Below, in pieces: positions 30,630 to 43,093 of a stretch of DNA of 64,000 nt (positions are counted from its first letter, which is position 1; each line of letters opens with the position of its first letter). Below the pieces are notes generated by a model, which had not been told where the DNA came from, made no database searches, and worked only from the letters and a program-made list of their open reading frames with translations. Made by a program: the position numbers and the translations under genes. This DNA comes from Auricularia sp. M13 (taxonomy: Eukaryota; Basidiomycota; Agaricomycetes; Auriculariales; Auriculariaceae). Location of the stretch: assembly GCA_037042915.1 (NCBI GenBank), contig CM073203.1, forward strand, positions 310,001 through 374,000. Reading direction: 5' to 3'.

Positions 30630-31558
30630 GGCGGGCGGATGGTGGGCGTTGGAGAACAAGATGCGGCTGCGGCCGTAGTCGTGCGGTTATAAAGATGACG
30701 GAACGCGGATAGCGCCCGGCCGCCCCTGCCGCTCCGCTCCCTTGCTTCCGGTGGCGCGTTCAGTCCAAGCCTCAACAAAAATTTCGGCACACCCAAGTCC
30801 GAGACTCCACACCGAGACAGTGCCTCTCAGCATGTCTTGGCCTGCTGCGCGACACGCCCGTGGCCCCCCATTTGTCAGGCGCTGTGACGGCTGCACAAGC
30901 ATCCAATCCTCCCGCAGTGCCTCACCGGGTTTACAAGGAGCTCACGTGGTATGCACACAAGTTGCTTGCAGTCTTGGGACTGGGAGCGCTGAAATGTAGC
31001 TGATTGTCTTGACAGCTGCTCCGAACATCGTTAATACGCGCCGTCAGGGAATTGGCACCGGCAAATCCTCGAGGCTGCTGCAGCACGCACCGATCCTCCT
31101 ATCACGTCAGAGTCGTGGCCGAAATAGCAGTCCGATGACGACTGCAACCCCTTGCACCCGCTGCTTGAGCATTGTGAGCTTGCAACACCGTAACCTGGAG
31201 GGTCTCGGATGCGGGAGCTGAGCGGAAAGAGAGTCGATCCAACGGAGGATGGGTAATCAAAACGCATTCGCTGCACCTCTGAAAGCATGAGCGATTTTCG
31301 GATCTTCAGAAATTTGTCGAGTTATTGCTTGGCGTTGATCGTCGTGAACGAATCGTTCAAGTCACCATCCGCGAACACCGAGGTGCGGCAGCTCAAAAGC
31401 TTGCAATAGGCCCTTGACTGCTTGTAGTTGGCGCACGAAGTTCGTTGAGTGTCCGCCGCAGTGTGCTGCGAGCTCCCGCGAGCAGGTGATGCGTCACTGC
31501 AATTCTGTTCAGTGCTAGATATTGTACACATGCATCATTGGACATGCAAGACTCAGTG
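30630..31558. other. Intergenic, no gene seen
   Basis: About 930 bp between the fucosidase 3' end and the protease start, both on the minus strand. Contains short frames only. Confidence 0.5.
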
Positions 31559-34500
31559 TCATTCAGCGTCCTTATACGTCGCCCGGAACGCCCACGCATG
31601 CTGGACGGCGTCAATCTCGGCTCTCCTGGCCTTGATGTACGTCTTGCCGCCCTCGATCCACCACTTGAGCGCGCGGTCGGAGGCGCCAAGCAGGTGCACC
31701 TCGTCGCCCGCGCGCAGCGGCAGCACGCGGTTGATCTCGAGGAGGCCGTCCTTCGGCTTCTCCAGCGCGACCGCACAGAATGTGCGCGCTGTCGTCAGGA
31801 AGCGCACTGAGCCCGCCTCGGCGCCACGCGACCAGTATGTCTGCAAAGATGATTCCCAAAAGTTGAGCGTTTCGACTGAAAATGGGGCAAAGAACGCAAA
31901 AAAGGTGCGTACGGTGTTGTAGACGCATTCACCCGAATGCGCAAGCCACTGGCCGACCTCGAGCAGCCGCTCGACCATCGGCGCGATGATCTCGCCCTCG
32001 GCCGTCGGGCCAATATTGAGCAAACTTTCAAAGAAACAAAAAGCATAAGATTCTGTTTGTCAACGAGTGCCGCGGGGGCACGACGCACTAATTCCCATTC
32101 TTGCTGGCGATGTCGACGAGGGAGTGGATGATGGTCTCAACGGAGCGATAGTCCTCGGGCTTCGTCTCTTTGTTGAGTCCGTAGCTGAAGGGGTCGATGC
32201 CCTCGCTCGTCTCCCAGTGGTGCGTCTGCACAGACGCGAACCGCGCGTACTCGGGCGTGTCGAAGTCCGGCACCTCGCCGCATCCTGCCCATCATCAATA
32301 GCAAGTATCAGCCGAACACAATGACGCACGGTTGTTCATCGTGACCTCGCGCCCCTCGCGCTGTGCTTGGTTGTACCATTCGGCGGCGAAGCTCAGCGTC
32401 AAGTTCGGCCCGCCGATGTCGCACCACTACTCACTAGTCAGCACCACCGACCTCCCTCATCCGCCGGCGCCCGACACATATACTTACCATAATCTCCGTC
32501 TCATACTTCTGCGCCAGAATACGCATCTGCGCGAGCTGCACATCCCGCAAATAATCGTCGACGGGTAGGTGCCCCGTATACGGCTCGAACTTGTCAGGGT
32601 AGAACGGGTTGCGCGCAGGCTGGCCAGGCCAGTTGCCGAACCCGTACGGGCCTGCGTCGGGGTTGAACCACTCGGGCATAGTGAAGTACGTCCCGCGACG
32701 AAGGTGCGGCCGCTCCTTCTTGGCCGCGCTAAGGAGCTCGCGCAGGAGGTCGCGGCGAGGGCCGAGATGGTAGGAGCTGCGGTGCGAAGTGCGTTCGGTA
32801 TCAAAGAGTGCGAAGCCATCGTGATGTTTCTACCAAAGGTGTCGTGTCAGTGTTTCAGGGAAGGCGCATCAGCTGGGCACATACCGTGGTCAGGACAAAG
32901 TACTTTGCGCCGGCGTTGTCGAAGAGCTCGACCCATGCGGTCGCGTTGAACTTGGAGGCCGTGAAGTCGGGGATGAAGTCCTCGTAGATGACATCCTGAG
33001 CACCAAACGTGAGACGGTGCAAACCAAAAGCAAATGCAACCGTTAACCTTGCCATATGTCTCGAGATGGTGACGCCAAAAGGCATTGCGCTCATCCGCAG
33101 GATTGTGCATGTGCCAGCTGAGCGTTTCGGTCATTCCAATAGTACCGAGCACCGGAATCTGGGATACGTACTCATACCACTCGGCATAAACTCCCGGAGG
33201 AGCCCATGCAGGCACGCTGAACACGCCCCAATGAATGCTGCGCGGCCCATGTCAGCTTTAAACATCGTGGCGAAAGAGTCCATGGCACGGACAAGATGCC
33301 AAACTTGGCGTCATTCCACTACATAACGGTTGGTGCTGTCCCAAATGTCCAGGCAAGAACGTACCCAATTGGGAGCCTCGTGCTGGCTCAAGCTCTTCTC
33401 GTTTGGCTGCCAGTCCGCCTCTGGAACAGCCGCAGACCAGCCCTTAGAAATGGCAACGATCTTGCCGCCCGCGTCGCGTAGCTCAATGGTCGCAGCGCCG
33501 GTGGCACCGGGCTGCACACCCTTCTTGGGCGCAACAGCCACTTCGACGCGCACCTCGTCCGCGGGCATCAGGCGGTAGACGATGCCAGCCCTGACGGTTT
33601 CGACGAGCGGCGAGTCGATTGCAACGGCGTGCTTGCCGACCAGCCAGCCGTCGTCGCCGGCGGGCAGCAGATTCGCCAGCGCAACCTCGACAATCTGATG
33701 TCCGTCGTCGGTGCGCTTGCGCGTGAAGCGCACGCGGCGCACGACGAGCAAAGGTTTGTCTGCGTCGGGCTCGGGCGATGTGAGCGACGGCGTGACGGAC
33801 AGCGCAAAGACATGGACGCGATTCCACGAATAGCCGGTCGAAGGCAGCGTAATGGCACGCAGACGCGCGTCCGAACGGACAGGCGTCGACCACGAATGCA
33901 GTTGGGTCAGGTTAAAGTTCATGCGCTCGCCCTCGTAATGGTACGGCCTGGGATGCCATCCATAGCTGAAATACGAGTAGGAAAAAACCAGGCTTACAGA
34001 CGGACTGCACCGACGTTCAGCCAGTGTTCTGACCACCAGTTCTTTGACGACACTGCCGATCGGGACAGTCATCAATAGCAGTTTCGGCGCTACTGCATGT
34101 GGCCCACACACTTTCAACTTCGTCTATGGTTCCGTCCTCAAACTCCAACTTGAATCTGTCACCAGTCTCTCCTACGCGGCGTGTTAAGTGGGTAACAAGT
34201 AGCAAGGATGAGCATACCGTCCTGCCAGTCGCCAGCATATAATACATGAAGTGCGTTGACGCTGGCCACTTTGGGCAGCTCAACGACTTGCCCGTTAGCA
34301 ATCACATTGTCATGATCGTGTCCCCAGCTTTCGGGGAGGTGGTAGTGCAGGCCGTCATAGTCCAGGTGTCGTGTGGGCAGCAGGTGCGCAGGGAACGTGC
34401 CGCCCCGTCCATCAAAGTTAGCAGGACCAGAGCCATCGACGCTCGCAGCCTGATTATTGTATAGCGCTATAGCCAGCGATTCAACACTCCCACCAATGAC

Positions 34501-34624
34501 GCTGGTAGTGGGTCGGCTCACAGGTGATGTTCAGCGGAACGACTGGATACGCGCCCAGCTGCGGCTTGGGGAGCAGGTAGCCCGCAATGAGCGCAAATAC
34601 GCGCTGGCTCATGTCGAGCCACAT
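31559..34624 (-). CDS. Alpha-L-fucosidase, glycoside hydrolase family 29
   Basis: Thirteen exons join in phase: 34624-34522, 34466-34218, 34171-34112, 34052-33998, 33947-33365, 33318-33293, 33237-33048, 32995-32885, 32829-32488, 32426-32330, 32284-32089, 32024-31913 and 31840-31559, giving 801 residues. The start has a hydrophobic secretion-type segment. An N-terminal beta-rich domain (about 330 residues: [21 protein letters not shown]) is followed by the GH29 barrel: [30 protein letters not shown] and WCDIGG, in which Asp576 is the expected nucleophile. It removes terminal alpha-linked fucose from glycans, probably outside the cell. The 72-nt intron 12 is a multiple of three without stops, so its retention would add 24 residues. 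The acceptor of intron 4 could alternatively lie 18 nt upstream (32-nt intron). Confidence 0.9.
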
Positions 34625-34910
34625 GCTGAACGTCTGGAATGAGCAGTCAGTGTGCTCCGAGTGACGAAGTTCAGAGCAAGCTACGGCGACGTCGGAAGAA
34701 CCCGTTGATCACGCTTCCCCAGCTTCCCGAAGAAACATTTCCAACGCAGCTCTCAGTCTCAGCAACTCTATGGCTGGCTTGCTGGGAGATTGCGCTGGGG
34801 CATAGTGAGACAAGGTAAGATGTGGTAGATGATATGTATTATGGATATATATGCATGTTCCTATTCCTCAAACTTCCAAATGTCCGTAACAGTCTCGAAT
34901 CCAATGTCCA

Positions 34911-35847
34911 TTAGTGCTTCCTGCCGTGCTTGACCTTCTTGCCATTGATTTTAGCTCCAGCAGCAGTGATCAGCTCTTTGAGCGTTCCAGACTCGACGAG
35001 ACTACGGAACTCATCCATCGAACGGATGGGCTGGCCGCCAATAATGGCGATAGGGAGAGCATCGGCGCCAGTCAGGCGTTTGAGCAAGGGGTGCGTAACC
35101 TCGCTATCCACTATCGGCCATATCATTAGCATGAGAAACTTGAGACGATCGGAAGCCAAAGTACTCACCACGCTGGTCGACTTCGATGATCGTCGGGTCT
35201 GGGTAGAGGTTCAGGGCCTCGATGGTGCTCTTCACCTCGCGAGACGCGGCAGGACGGCCGGTCTTGAGCTCGGAAAGAACGACGACGGGGTTGAGCCTCC
35301 ACGCCTCGCGCACGGCCTCGCGCACCTCGCCGCGCATGGCCGGGTCGCGCGGGTCGAACTCCAGGACGAGGTCCGGGTTGAGCGGCTGCGTCGGGTCGAT
35401 GTTCGCCGGGAGGGAGTTGCTCGCGAACGCCGCCATGAACCCGATGAGCGCACCGAGTTCGTCCGCGGGCGCGGCAAACTGGAAGTCTGCGCGCTGGGGA
35501 GTGCGGGTCTTCGGCTGGCGATGGCGGTTCTGCATGGCGGCGTGGGCGTGACGGATTGTGTACGTGGGCGGGCGCGTGAGCGTCGGTGAGACGATGACAG
35601 CAGTACTGCTCCACGCGTGGAGGACGAGTGCGGTGGCGATTAAAGCGACGACTGCAAGAGCGCCGAGAGCCATGCGCCGCACTTGAGCAGCCGTGTAGGT
35701 GCGGCGTCCGATGGATGCCGTTCGAAACGGCGAGCCCTGGGTGCCATGCGAGTCGAATCGCAGGAGGGCGGGGCGGATGTTTCTATTACCAGACATTCTG
35801 GAAGCGAAAGCGTTGGCGAGGGCGGCGCGGCGGAGGGTGGAAAACAT
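34911..35847 (-). CDS. Membrane-anchored glutaredoxin-like protein lacking cysteine
   Basis: Two exons, 35847-35169 and 35110-34911, with a 58-nt GTGAGT...TAG intron, give 292 residues. A basic N-terminus with a single transmembrane helix (LGALAVVALIATALVLHAW, residues about 61-79) is followed by a linker and a C-terminal thioredoxin-fold domain. That domain has glutaredoxin landmarks in order: PVVVLSELKTG, PTIIEVDQ, LLKRLTGADALPIAIIGGQPI (the cis-Pro loop) and SLVESGTLKELITAAGAKI. The active-site position that normally reads CxxC or CxxS is occupied by ELKT, and the whole protein contains no Cys. It cannot act by the usual thiol chemistry, so a binding or structural role is more likely. A TATAAAG lies 84 nt upstream of the ATG. 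Confidence 0.8.
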
Positions 35848-36495
35848 TGTTTTCTGGTGAGAGAGGCTGAGATGGGATGCAGGGGATGTGCGGCTGCTGC
35901 TGGTGAGCTGGCAAAGCAGCGGAGGGTATCCTTTATAATCCTCGAGTGAAACAGTGCATATCGAAATGAACTGGAACAGTTGGTCGGAGACCGAATCTCC
36001 GCGGTGAGCCTGGGCTTCGGGCCGCCCCCGTTCCAATCGAAACCACCGCGAGCAGCCCCTACCAGAACAAGCCGCCAGACATGCTACGGACAAGGGGCGA
36101 GCGAACAGGCGAGCTCGCGCAGGCAATAATATTCACATGACGAGCTGTCTGTGAACGATTATCGTCGCCGACGCCCACATTGCGAAACACATAGTCTCCT
36201 TTGCAGACTTTACGGAGGAAGATAATCGTTCCAAAGTTACGAAACACACATCGCAGATGCAGCAAAAATGCGGAGCAATAAACGGTCGTCGCGTGCGCGC
36301 TATACAGATGACATGCCTGTAGGGCATCGTTCGCCTTTGGGCAGGATGGCGCGACGCGAGTACACGAGATGATGACGAGAGGTCATGGTTACTCAACAGA
36401 CGCAAACGTGAACTCCGCCATACTCGAATACTCGCATACTGTCCGCACTGCGCTAAAATTGCGCAACGCATACAATATGATGGCATAGCAGAAAC
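35848..36495. other. Intergenic spacer with TATA box for the glutaredoxin-like gene
   Basis: About 650 bp. TATAAAG on the minus strand at 35931-35937 is well placed for the gene starting at 35847. The rest holds no supported gene. Confidence 0.5.
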
Positions 36496-37887
36496 TCATG
36501 CACCCATCAAGCGTGCAACCTCTTGCTTCAGCTCAAGCGAGTAGCACTCTCCAGAGATGACGACCTCGCTGATCGCCTCTACGCCGGATGCTCTCAACTC
36601 ATTGGAGCGACAGCGTCGTGCTATAAGCCGGAGAAGACCTTCGCCGAACGACGACTCCTTCGCGCCATATGCGCCGAGCTCAATGCGTGTCAGCAGCGGC
36701 CAGATCGGCGGCGTCGTTTCCGCAACGGCGTCGAAAAACTCGTCGGGAACGGTGTAGGTATCGGAGTCCAGGACGCGTATACCAGCGGTGCCGAACGTGA
36801 GCCGCGATACGCTGTGCAGCTCTCGTAGAACCGCGAGCGACTCTGGCTTGATGCGACCCCCGAAGAGCGTGAGCCGGGTGACGGTGGACGCCACCTGGCG
36901 CAGGAGGGGCGCTATGCCGTGCGATACCACCCAGCCGTGCAGGCAGAGCGTCGTGAGGCTGGGGATCATGCAGTTCCAGGACCAAGTGGGACGGGATTGC
37001 AAGCCACGGCGGCCCACCAGGACAAGTGTGCGGAGCCGGGGCAGGGTGAAATGCGGCTTGTCCGGTTCCCGAGGGAAGTCGTCTATGGTAATCGTTGCAC
37101 ATTCTAGGCTCATGCACCCCACAACCAAGAACATACGAGCCTGGAGCCATGGTGTATCACCGCCGACCACAAGCGAACAGAGTGACGGAAAGCCTTGGTG
37201 CCCTTCGAGACGATAAAGTAGAGCGTCAACCACGGTAAGGAAACAAAGGCGAGGCGCAAACGGCAGAAACTCCGGGGAAGGACGGTGCCCCCCAGCAAAA
37301 AAGTTGACGTGAAGCACGAGATGTGTGAGCGCCGGAGTCGATACCGAGAAAAGATCCAATTCCTCAATACGCAGGTTCCAGAGCTCTGCTCTACCCCAAC
37401 GAGAGGTATGCGGACCAATGGCAGACAAGAACCACAAGATATTATTACGGCCCAACAAGGAGGTCTGGGTTTGCACAAGGACGTCGATGGCAGAGGTACC
37501 CGAACGTTCCAGCGCCAGTGTAATCAGTGCTTTTTGGGAGCGCCACACAGACAAGTGGACAGAGGGTCTAGGCAGAGCGATGTATGTCCACAGGCGCTGC
37601 AAGCTAAGCGCGAGCGTGCGCCACCGCACGCAAACCGCGGCGATGATGAAGGGAGTGAAGACGCGCTCCGAGTCGTAGGCGTTGCGGCCGTGCTCCTTCC
37701 AGCGTGCCTCGAAATCGCTGCATAGTTGCCCGAAGATAAGGAGCAGAACGTCGTCAGGATATGCGGCCAAGCTGAAACGTGGCCTGCTTTCGAAGGGGGA
37801 AAGAATAGCGCTGCTTTGTGTTGCAGGGCTTTCACGAGGCTCGCTGAGCAAGCTCCAAATGTCGTCGTAATCTCGCAAAGGATCCAT
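36496..37887 (-). CDS. F-box protein (family A, intact copy 2)
   Basis: Single exon, 463 residues, ATG at 37887. The F-box is at residues about 40-95 (YPDDVLLLIFGQLC, then AAVCVRWRTLA, LW). Leucine-rich irregular repeats follow. The protein is collinear with the F-box protein at 26704-28185 but on the opposite strand and without its N-terminal coiled coil. Shared blocks include AYD, FTPFIIAAVC/FNGPFHLAAVC, AIDVLVQ, FLPFAP and the terminal LTRIELG...GLLRLIA...EVV...ARLMGA. It should serve as the substrate-choosing subunit of an SCF ubiquitin ligase; substrate unknown. Confidence 0.85.
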   Translation of the reverse strand: MDPLRDYDDIWSLLSEPRESPATQSSAILSPFESRPRFSLAAYPDDVLLLIFGQLCSDFEARWKEHGRNAYDSERVFTPFIIAAVCVRWRTLALSLQRLWTYIALPRPSVHLSVWRSQKALITLALERSGTSAIDVLVQTQTSLLGRNNILWFLSAIGPHTSRWGRAELWNLRIEELDLFSVSTPALTHLVLHVNFFAGGHRPSPEFLPFAPRLCFLTVVDALLYRLEGHQGFPSLCSLVVGGDTPWLQARMFLVVGCMSLECATITIDDFPREPDKPHFTLPRLRTLVLVGRRGLQSRPTWSWNCMIPSLTTLCLHGWVVSHGIAPLLRQVASTVTRLTLFGGRIKPESLAVLRELHSVSRLTFGTAGIRVLDSDTYTVPDEFFDAVAETTPPIWPLLTRIELGAYGAKESSFGEGLLRLIARRCRSNELRASGVEAISEVVISGECYSLELKQEVARLMGA

Positions 37888-38311
37888 AATGCATGGACGA
37901 GGTCGTCAGTGGAGGATGTTGGCAAGCTGCACAGACAAGGGTTGGCAGCGCAGGCAACTGCAAAATTTAACTCCGCGACGCGAACCAGGTTGCCTGTTCC
38001 ACATTTGCTCGTCCTTTGCTCGACGAACAGCCTCCAACTTCGATGATCCCTAATGAACCCCTCACACAGATGGAAGGAATGAAAACTTCAGACAGAGAGC
38101 TTTGGGTACGGTCCACGCGGCGAGCTCGCAAGTGTTGAGTGCCGCAAGCACGACCCTCGCCACCACATTTACAGCACAATAGAGCGTGACTGAACGGCAG
38201 TAAGAATCGTCATATTGCAGACATGGCGCCGATTGGCAACGGCATAAGGCATACAGCCGCCCAGATCCCTCCGTCGGCGTCGATTTTTGTGCAGGGAGTC
38301 GCGGGGTCCGC
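37888..38311. other. Intergenic spacer, no gene seen
   Basis: About 420 bp between the 3' end of the uL4 gene and the F-box start, both minus strand. Confidence 0.5.
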
Positions 38312-39604
38312 TCACGCAGCGAAAAGGGTCTTGAGGAAGGCCTCGCCAGCCGTTGCCTCGGGCTTCTTGACCGCGCGCTTCTTCTGGGTGCCCTTGGCAA
38401 TGCGGTCCTGCTTGACTGCAGGGATGTCAACAATATATCACAGATGAGGTGTAGAAAGACGACGCACGGAGCTCCTGGCGACGGAGGGTCTTCGCGTACG
38501 GGTTGAGGCGGAAGAGCACGCCGCGGTTGACCAGCGGGTTCTTGCGCTGCGTCCACGGACGCTTCTGAATCTTCTCGCCGGCAGGGCGGACGACGGCCTG
38601 GATCTCAGAGCTGTTGATGAGGCCCGTCACGTCGGCGTTGTGGATCTTAGCGGTGGGGAGGTAGAAGTCCTTCTTGACGGCGGACGCGGTCTCCTGGGTG
38701 CCGAAGATGGTGTCGAGCTTGGCGAAGGCGGCCTCGGTCCAGATGACGAAGCGGCCGAGGTGACCGCCGGGCGCGAGCTGCAGGAGGTTGAGGCGGTCGA
38801 CGGACGCGGTCTCGACGCCGGGGATGTTGCGGAACGCCTTGGAGACACCGTTGTCGGTCGCGTACACGATGAGCGGGCCGCGGCGCTGGCGGTGGCGGCG
38901 GTTCCGCAGCTTGCCCTTGCCGGCGCGCAGCTTGCGGCTGGCAGCGGCCTTCTCGACGTCGGCGTACGCGCCGACGGCCTTGAGGGCGGCGACGGCGTCA
39001 CGCGTCTTGACGATGCTCTCGACGCTGTTGCCGACGACGAGCGGGATCTCGGGTACCTGCTCGATGCGGTGGCCGCGCGCGAGAACGAGCGAGGGCAGGG
39101 CCGAGGCCGCGAGCGCCGAGACGACGGCGAAGCGGCGCTGGCTCTGGTTGACCTTGACGTGCCACTTGCGCCAGATCTTGGTCGGCGCGAACATGCGACC
39201 GCCGCGGCACATGTTGCCAAACGCCGCCTGGCCCGAGCGGTGTGTGCCGCTGCCGCCGACACGCGGGATACGCGCAACGGCGCGACCGGTGCCCCACGAC
39301 TCGGCGCTGGTCTGGTGGCCGGCCTTTTCGCTCACAGCGTACGCCTGGCGCTTGTTCTTGGCGATGCTCTCTGCGAAATGCAAATAAGAAATCTGAATAC
39401 GCGCTTTATGCGCAATTGTACGCACTGTGGACCTGCTGGACAACGTCCAGGCGGATGGGCGCCGCAAGCACAGCGGGGAGCGTGAGGGAGCCCGACGCCT
39501 CTGAGAAAAATGACAAAAATCTGAGCATTTCATGGCTTGCAGCTGGGCGCAGCGCACGCACCACCAGACGTGGACTGGACGTTGACGGTCGGGCGGTGGT
39601 ACAT
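38312..39604 (-). CDS. RPL4: Large-subunit ribosomal protein uL4 (L4)
   Basis: Four exons join in phase: 39604-39562, 39500-39426, 39370-38468 and 38415-38312, giving 374 residues, normal for eukaryotic uL4. Diagnostic blocks: [79 protein letters not shown] and the basic [21 protein letters not shown] of the extended loop that lines the exit tunnel. The last exon gives the usual Lys-rich eukaryotic tail. The first codons MYHRPTV are slightly unusual (most fungi read M-(S/A)-x-RPTV), so an additional tiny upstream exon is possible. Three introns crowd the 5' end, as is typical for fungal ribosomal protein genes. Confidence 0.95.
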
Positions 39605-41332
39605 GTCTTGAGGTCTTGAGGGGGAAGTGGAAGTTAGTCGTGTCGGCCTTCTCCGGTTGACTACCCTCGATAAGGTTCCGGAGTCAACTCATGATGGATT
39701 GAGAGAGAAAGTGTTAGAGAAACGTCCAGATATATTGTTTCAATCCCTAGTAGGGGTAAGAAAGCAATTTAGGAAGCCTCTTAGTCTGCGATGTCCGTCT
39801 CACAGGCAGGGAACGGACTACCACTGGCTTCCACAGGTCGATCAGCGGCATGGAGGTGGCCCACAGCAAGGTTGACGGGGCTGGACATTGATGTTCTAGA
39901 TAGGAAAGACGAATGGGCTAATATGGACTGGTAGAGACTGGGAGTGCGTGATTACGATTTCGGTGCGCCGTCAGTGACGCCGACGCGACGATCGTTGGTC
40001 TGAGACTCTGCCTGGCTCTCGCTCATTGACCATATTCACGCGTGGGCGTTAACTTGTCCAATTGGGTCAGAGCCTACACTAGTTGAATATTAGGGAGAAA
40101 GGGTGGCCACGAATCTAGTAGGGAGGCAGTAAATTCCCCTGGGAATCAGAGACCAGTTGCGCGATCTGCCCTTGCCACCAACTCTGCTTCTTCTGATTTC
40201 TGCTCGATACACCGCTATCCCTGAATTGATTTGAGTTCCATACAGTGAATAAAGAATTGCGCTCTAACGTAGAGCTTAACTGCATCGCTCGGGGCAACAA
40301 ATCATTGCGCCATCCGGGTTTCTACAGTGCCAATCGGCGCGTGAACTACTGCGAGCAACTGAGACGCGCACACTTCATATCGCCCGTTTCTCAATGCGCT
40401 CAGCGCTCGCAGTCATGCCATGAATTCTTTTTGCCGAATAGAACGGGGCTCCTCACCGGCACTCTCGAGGCCCACAGCACGCGGGCGCCCGCAAGGCAGC
40501 CCCGGCTGTCCGACGCGGGTGCTGTGTGTTTGCAGTATGCAATGGCGTGCGTCTCCTGGGCGCCCGGCCCGGATTCGTACAACAGAAGCGACCTCCTGCG
40601 ACAGCGGAATGCTAGGCGCCGGGATGCAAGAAGCCAATCGACTTAGACCGGGCCGTCGTGACAGACCGTACTGAATCTTCGGCATGAGGAGCAGAGTTTC
40701 ACGTCGTGCCATGCGGCATTCACCACCGGCCGGGCGGAGGATACAGCGTCTGTCGGGAGTGTGGTCCGCGGTGGGGGTTGTGGTTGTCGAGATGTCCGTG
40801 CGTGTGTATGGCAGGAGACGACCGTCGACCGTCGCTCGTCGCTTGTACGGCTGGCACGAAGAACCGGCTGGAGTGAGGTTGGGAACAGACAGACTGAGAT
40901 AGGCGGCAACCTGAACTGCCAGTGTCTGTGTACGAGTAACGTATGGGCCTGCCAGTGAAAGCCTGGGCTGCTGCCTGCGCATGAAACTGCACAGGGGGAC
41001 AGCATCCGTGTTGACACCACGCCACGCCACGCCCCCCGCGTAATCAAACGTCCTGCCAGTGCTTCCTCAACGCAGAGCCCGGCTCCTGGTTCTGGACCTG
41101 AAGATGCGCGGAGAATGTGAGACGCGAGCTGGGAGCCAGTGAGAGCGTGCGGTCTGCTCTATCTTCCCGCACGGCGTGTTCAAGCGCAGGTGGAGCCGGT
41201 CCGAAACAGAGATAGTGCCCGCTTAGAGTTCGTTATGCGACAACTAGTGTGAGAAGATACCAGCTGCCAAGGTCAGGCGATAGAGACCCTGTAAGCTGTT
41301 TCATGCCGTCTACAAATCCTCCGAGATTGCGA
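39605..41332. other. Gene-poor stretch, no gene seen
   Basis: About 1.7 kb with lower GC in 39640-40400. Open frames exist on both strands but none has a domain, splice logic or codon use that I trust. Confidence 0.45.
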
Positions 41333-42450
41333 CATCGGTAAAAACCCGCCTATCTCCGGATCGCTCCGGAGGCTCCGGAACAGCCGGATCAGGCTGAGAA
41401 AGGTACCCCTTTCCGGAGCGTCCTGAGCTGTGGTACAGAGCTCCGGAGCAGCCAGGAGCGCTCCTGAAAGCTCCTTCAAACGGCCATTTACTTGATGATA
41501 GGCTCATTCAATCGCATTTTTGCCTTCTTGCTCCACACCCGGGAGAAACACAACGGCAGCAGATAAGGAGGAACACATAGAATTGCGAAAAAAAGGTATA
41601 TACACGACGTGAATGCCTACTCTTCTCCGCTGCGGGACGCGCAGGTCATCCCACAACGAAGAATTACAGAGCAACATTTGCCACATAGAGTCAAACAGAT
41701 AGCGCCGCGTCATGTGCGTACCTGTACGCTGCAGTGCGAAATGCGCCAGCCTCGGCGTGTTAACTACAGTGAACAGCCATGTCAGACGGGCAGCAAGGCA
41801 AAAATCAAACGACACACCGACGGCACCTGTGATGAAGCGCGGAACGTGCGAGCAGGCGGGCACTATGACGGGTGTGAGAATGGGCGCTGTAGAAAGTACG
41901 ACTCACCGGAGTGGCTGGAAACGGTGTGGCCTGTATGTGTTCAGATCTACACAAGATAGGTTAGTATGCAATGCAAGCTCCAGCCCGGGATCGAGAAGAC
42001 GAGTCGCTAGCCAGCCAACCAGACAGTGCAGAGCCAACGGAACCCAGAGCACTCAAGCAGCTAGCAGAACCCCAAGCAGACGAGCCAGCAGCCAGACATG
42101 CCAGGCAGTCACGAAGTAGCCCGTCCCGAAGTAGTGACGGCAACGGAGCAGCACGGACGGCCGCAAGCCAGGGAGGTCGGTGGGGATGGTGGGAGAAAAG
42201 AGACAAGTCCGTTTCAAGGCCCGATGATGCGCATCATCACGCAGTCAACCAGCATGTGGGTCGTTCGATGGGAGCTGCAACGCTTTGATGGGAGCTGCTG
42301 GAGCTCGGATTGAACCGAAAACGCCGAGAAGTCGGTCGTGGATTGCCAGGCCCGGTGCTCCCAACGCTTCGGCCGCTCAAATCAATCCGGAGCAGCGGGA
42401 GATGTCCGGAGCTTGATAGCCAGCTCCGGAGCGGCGGGTTTTTACAGATG
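41333..42450. mobile_element. 1.1-kb non-autonomous DNA transposon remnant, hAT-like
   Basis: Inverted ends of 18 nt read CATC(G/T)GTAAAAACCCGCC at 41333-41350 and, inverted, at 42433-42450; only one position differs. Inside each end are clusters of CTCCGGA/TCCGGAG motifs (about five at 41353-41465 and three at 42378-42435), as expected for subterminal transposase-binding sites. The flanks GATTGCGA (left) and GAGAGCGA (right) match at 6 of 8 positions, consistent with an eroded 8-bp target duplication, the size made by hAT transposases. No transposase frame lies between the ends. Confidence 0.65.
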
Positions 42451-43025
42451 GAGAGCGATGCGATGGCCAGCCCTGGCCGCACACCAAGAGCTGGAGACTG
42501 AGAAGGTAATGCGTCCAGCTGGCCAGATAATCAGAGATGAGGCCTTGAGGACGAAAGATGTGGTTGGGATCGACAAATTTGCAAGTTCGGCATGGTCCAG
42601 GTTTTGTTAGCCTGAGATCCTGACGAGATCGGCGTGATGAATGGCAAGATTTCCAAGAAAAAGTCGTGGCCGGGCAGGTATTAGTGATACATCCCCCACC
42701 TGCTGACCATGCCTTCTGCTTCCCAAGAGCCTTCGTTTTACCCTGATCGCGACGGGACGTCCATGCGCAGCAGTCGCTCTATCGAACGCAACCCATTCTC
42801 TACTCCCAAGCCCATTTCGCGCGGCGCTGGGAGTGAGAGACGACGTCACGAGCGCGTGCAGGGGCAATGAACACTGCAAGAGCGCGTGAGGGCGATCTTG
42901 GCGGTGTATCGAGAGAGCTTGAGTCTGAAAGCCGATACCGGCGAACTTGCGGCAGCACAGCCGCAGCGCCAACTCCGGTTCGCGTGTGACTTGACAGAAA
43001 CGCGATCGAACGTAACGACTCTGAG
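42451..43025. other. Upstream region of the P450 gene
   Basis: About 575 bp without a supported gene. Confidence 0.45.
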
Positions 43026-43032
43026 TATATAG
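43026..43032 (+). promoter_or_regulatory. TATA box of the P450 gene
   Basis: TATATAG, 62 nt upstream of the ATG at 43094. Confidence 0.55.
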
Positions 43033-43093
43033 CAGCCCGCGGAAAATATGAACACGGCCCAGGCTGCATCTCGCTGCTCCCAGCGCCGGCACC

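Noticed and set aside
40413-41030. 205-codon minus-strand frame
   Set aside because: No start logic, splice sites or recognisable motif, and composition matches the neighbouring non-coding DNA.
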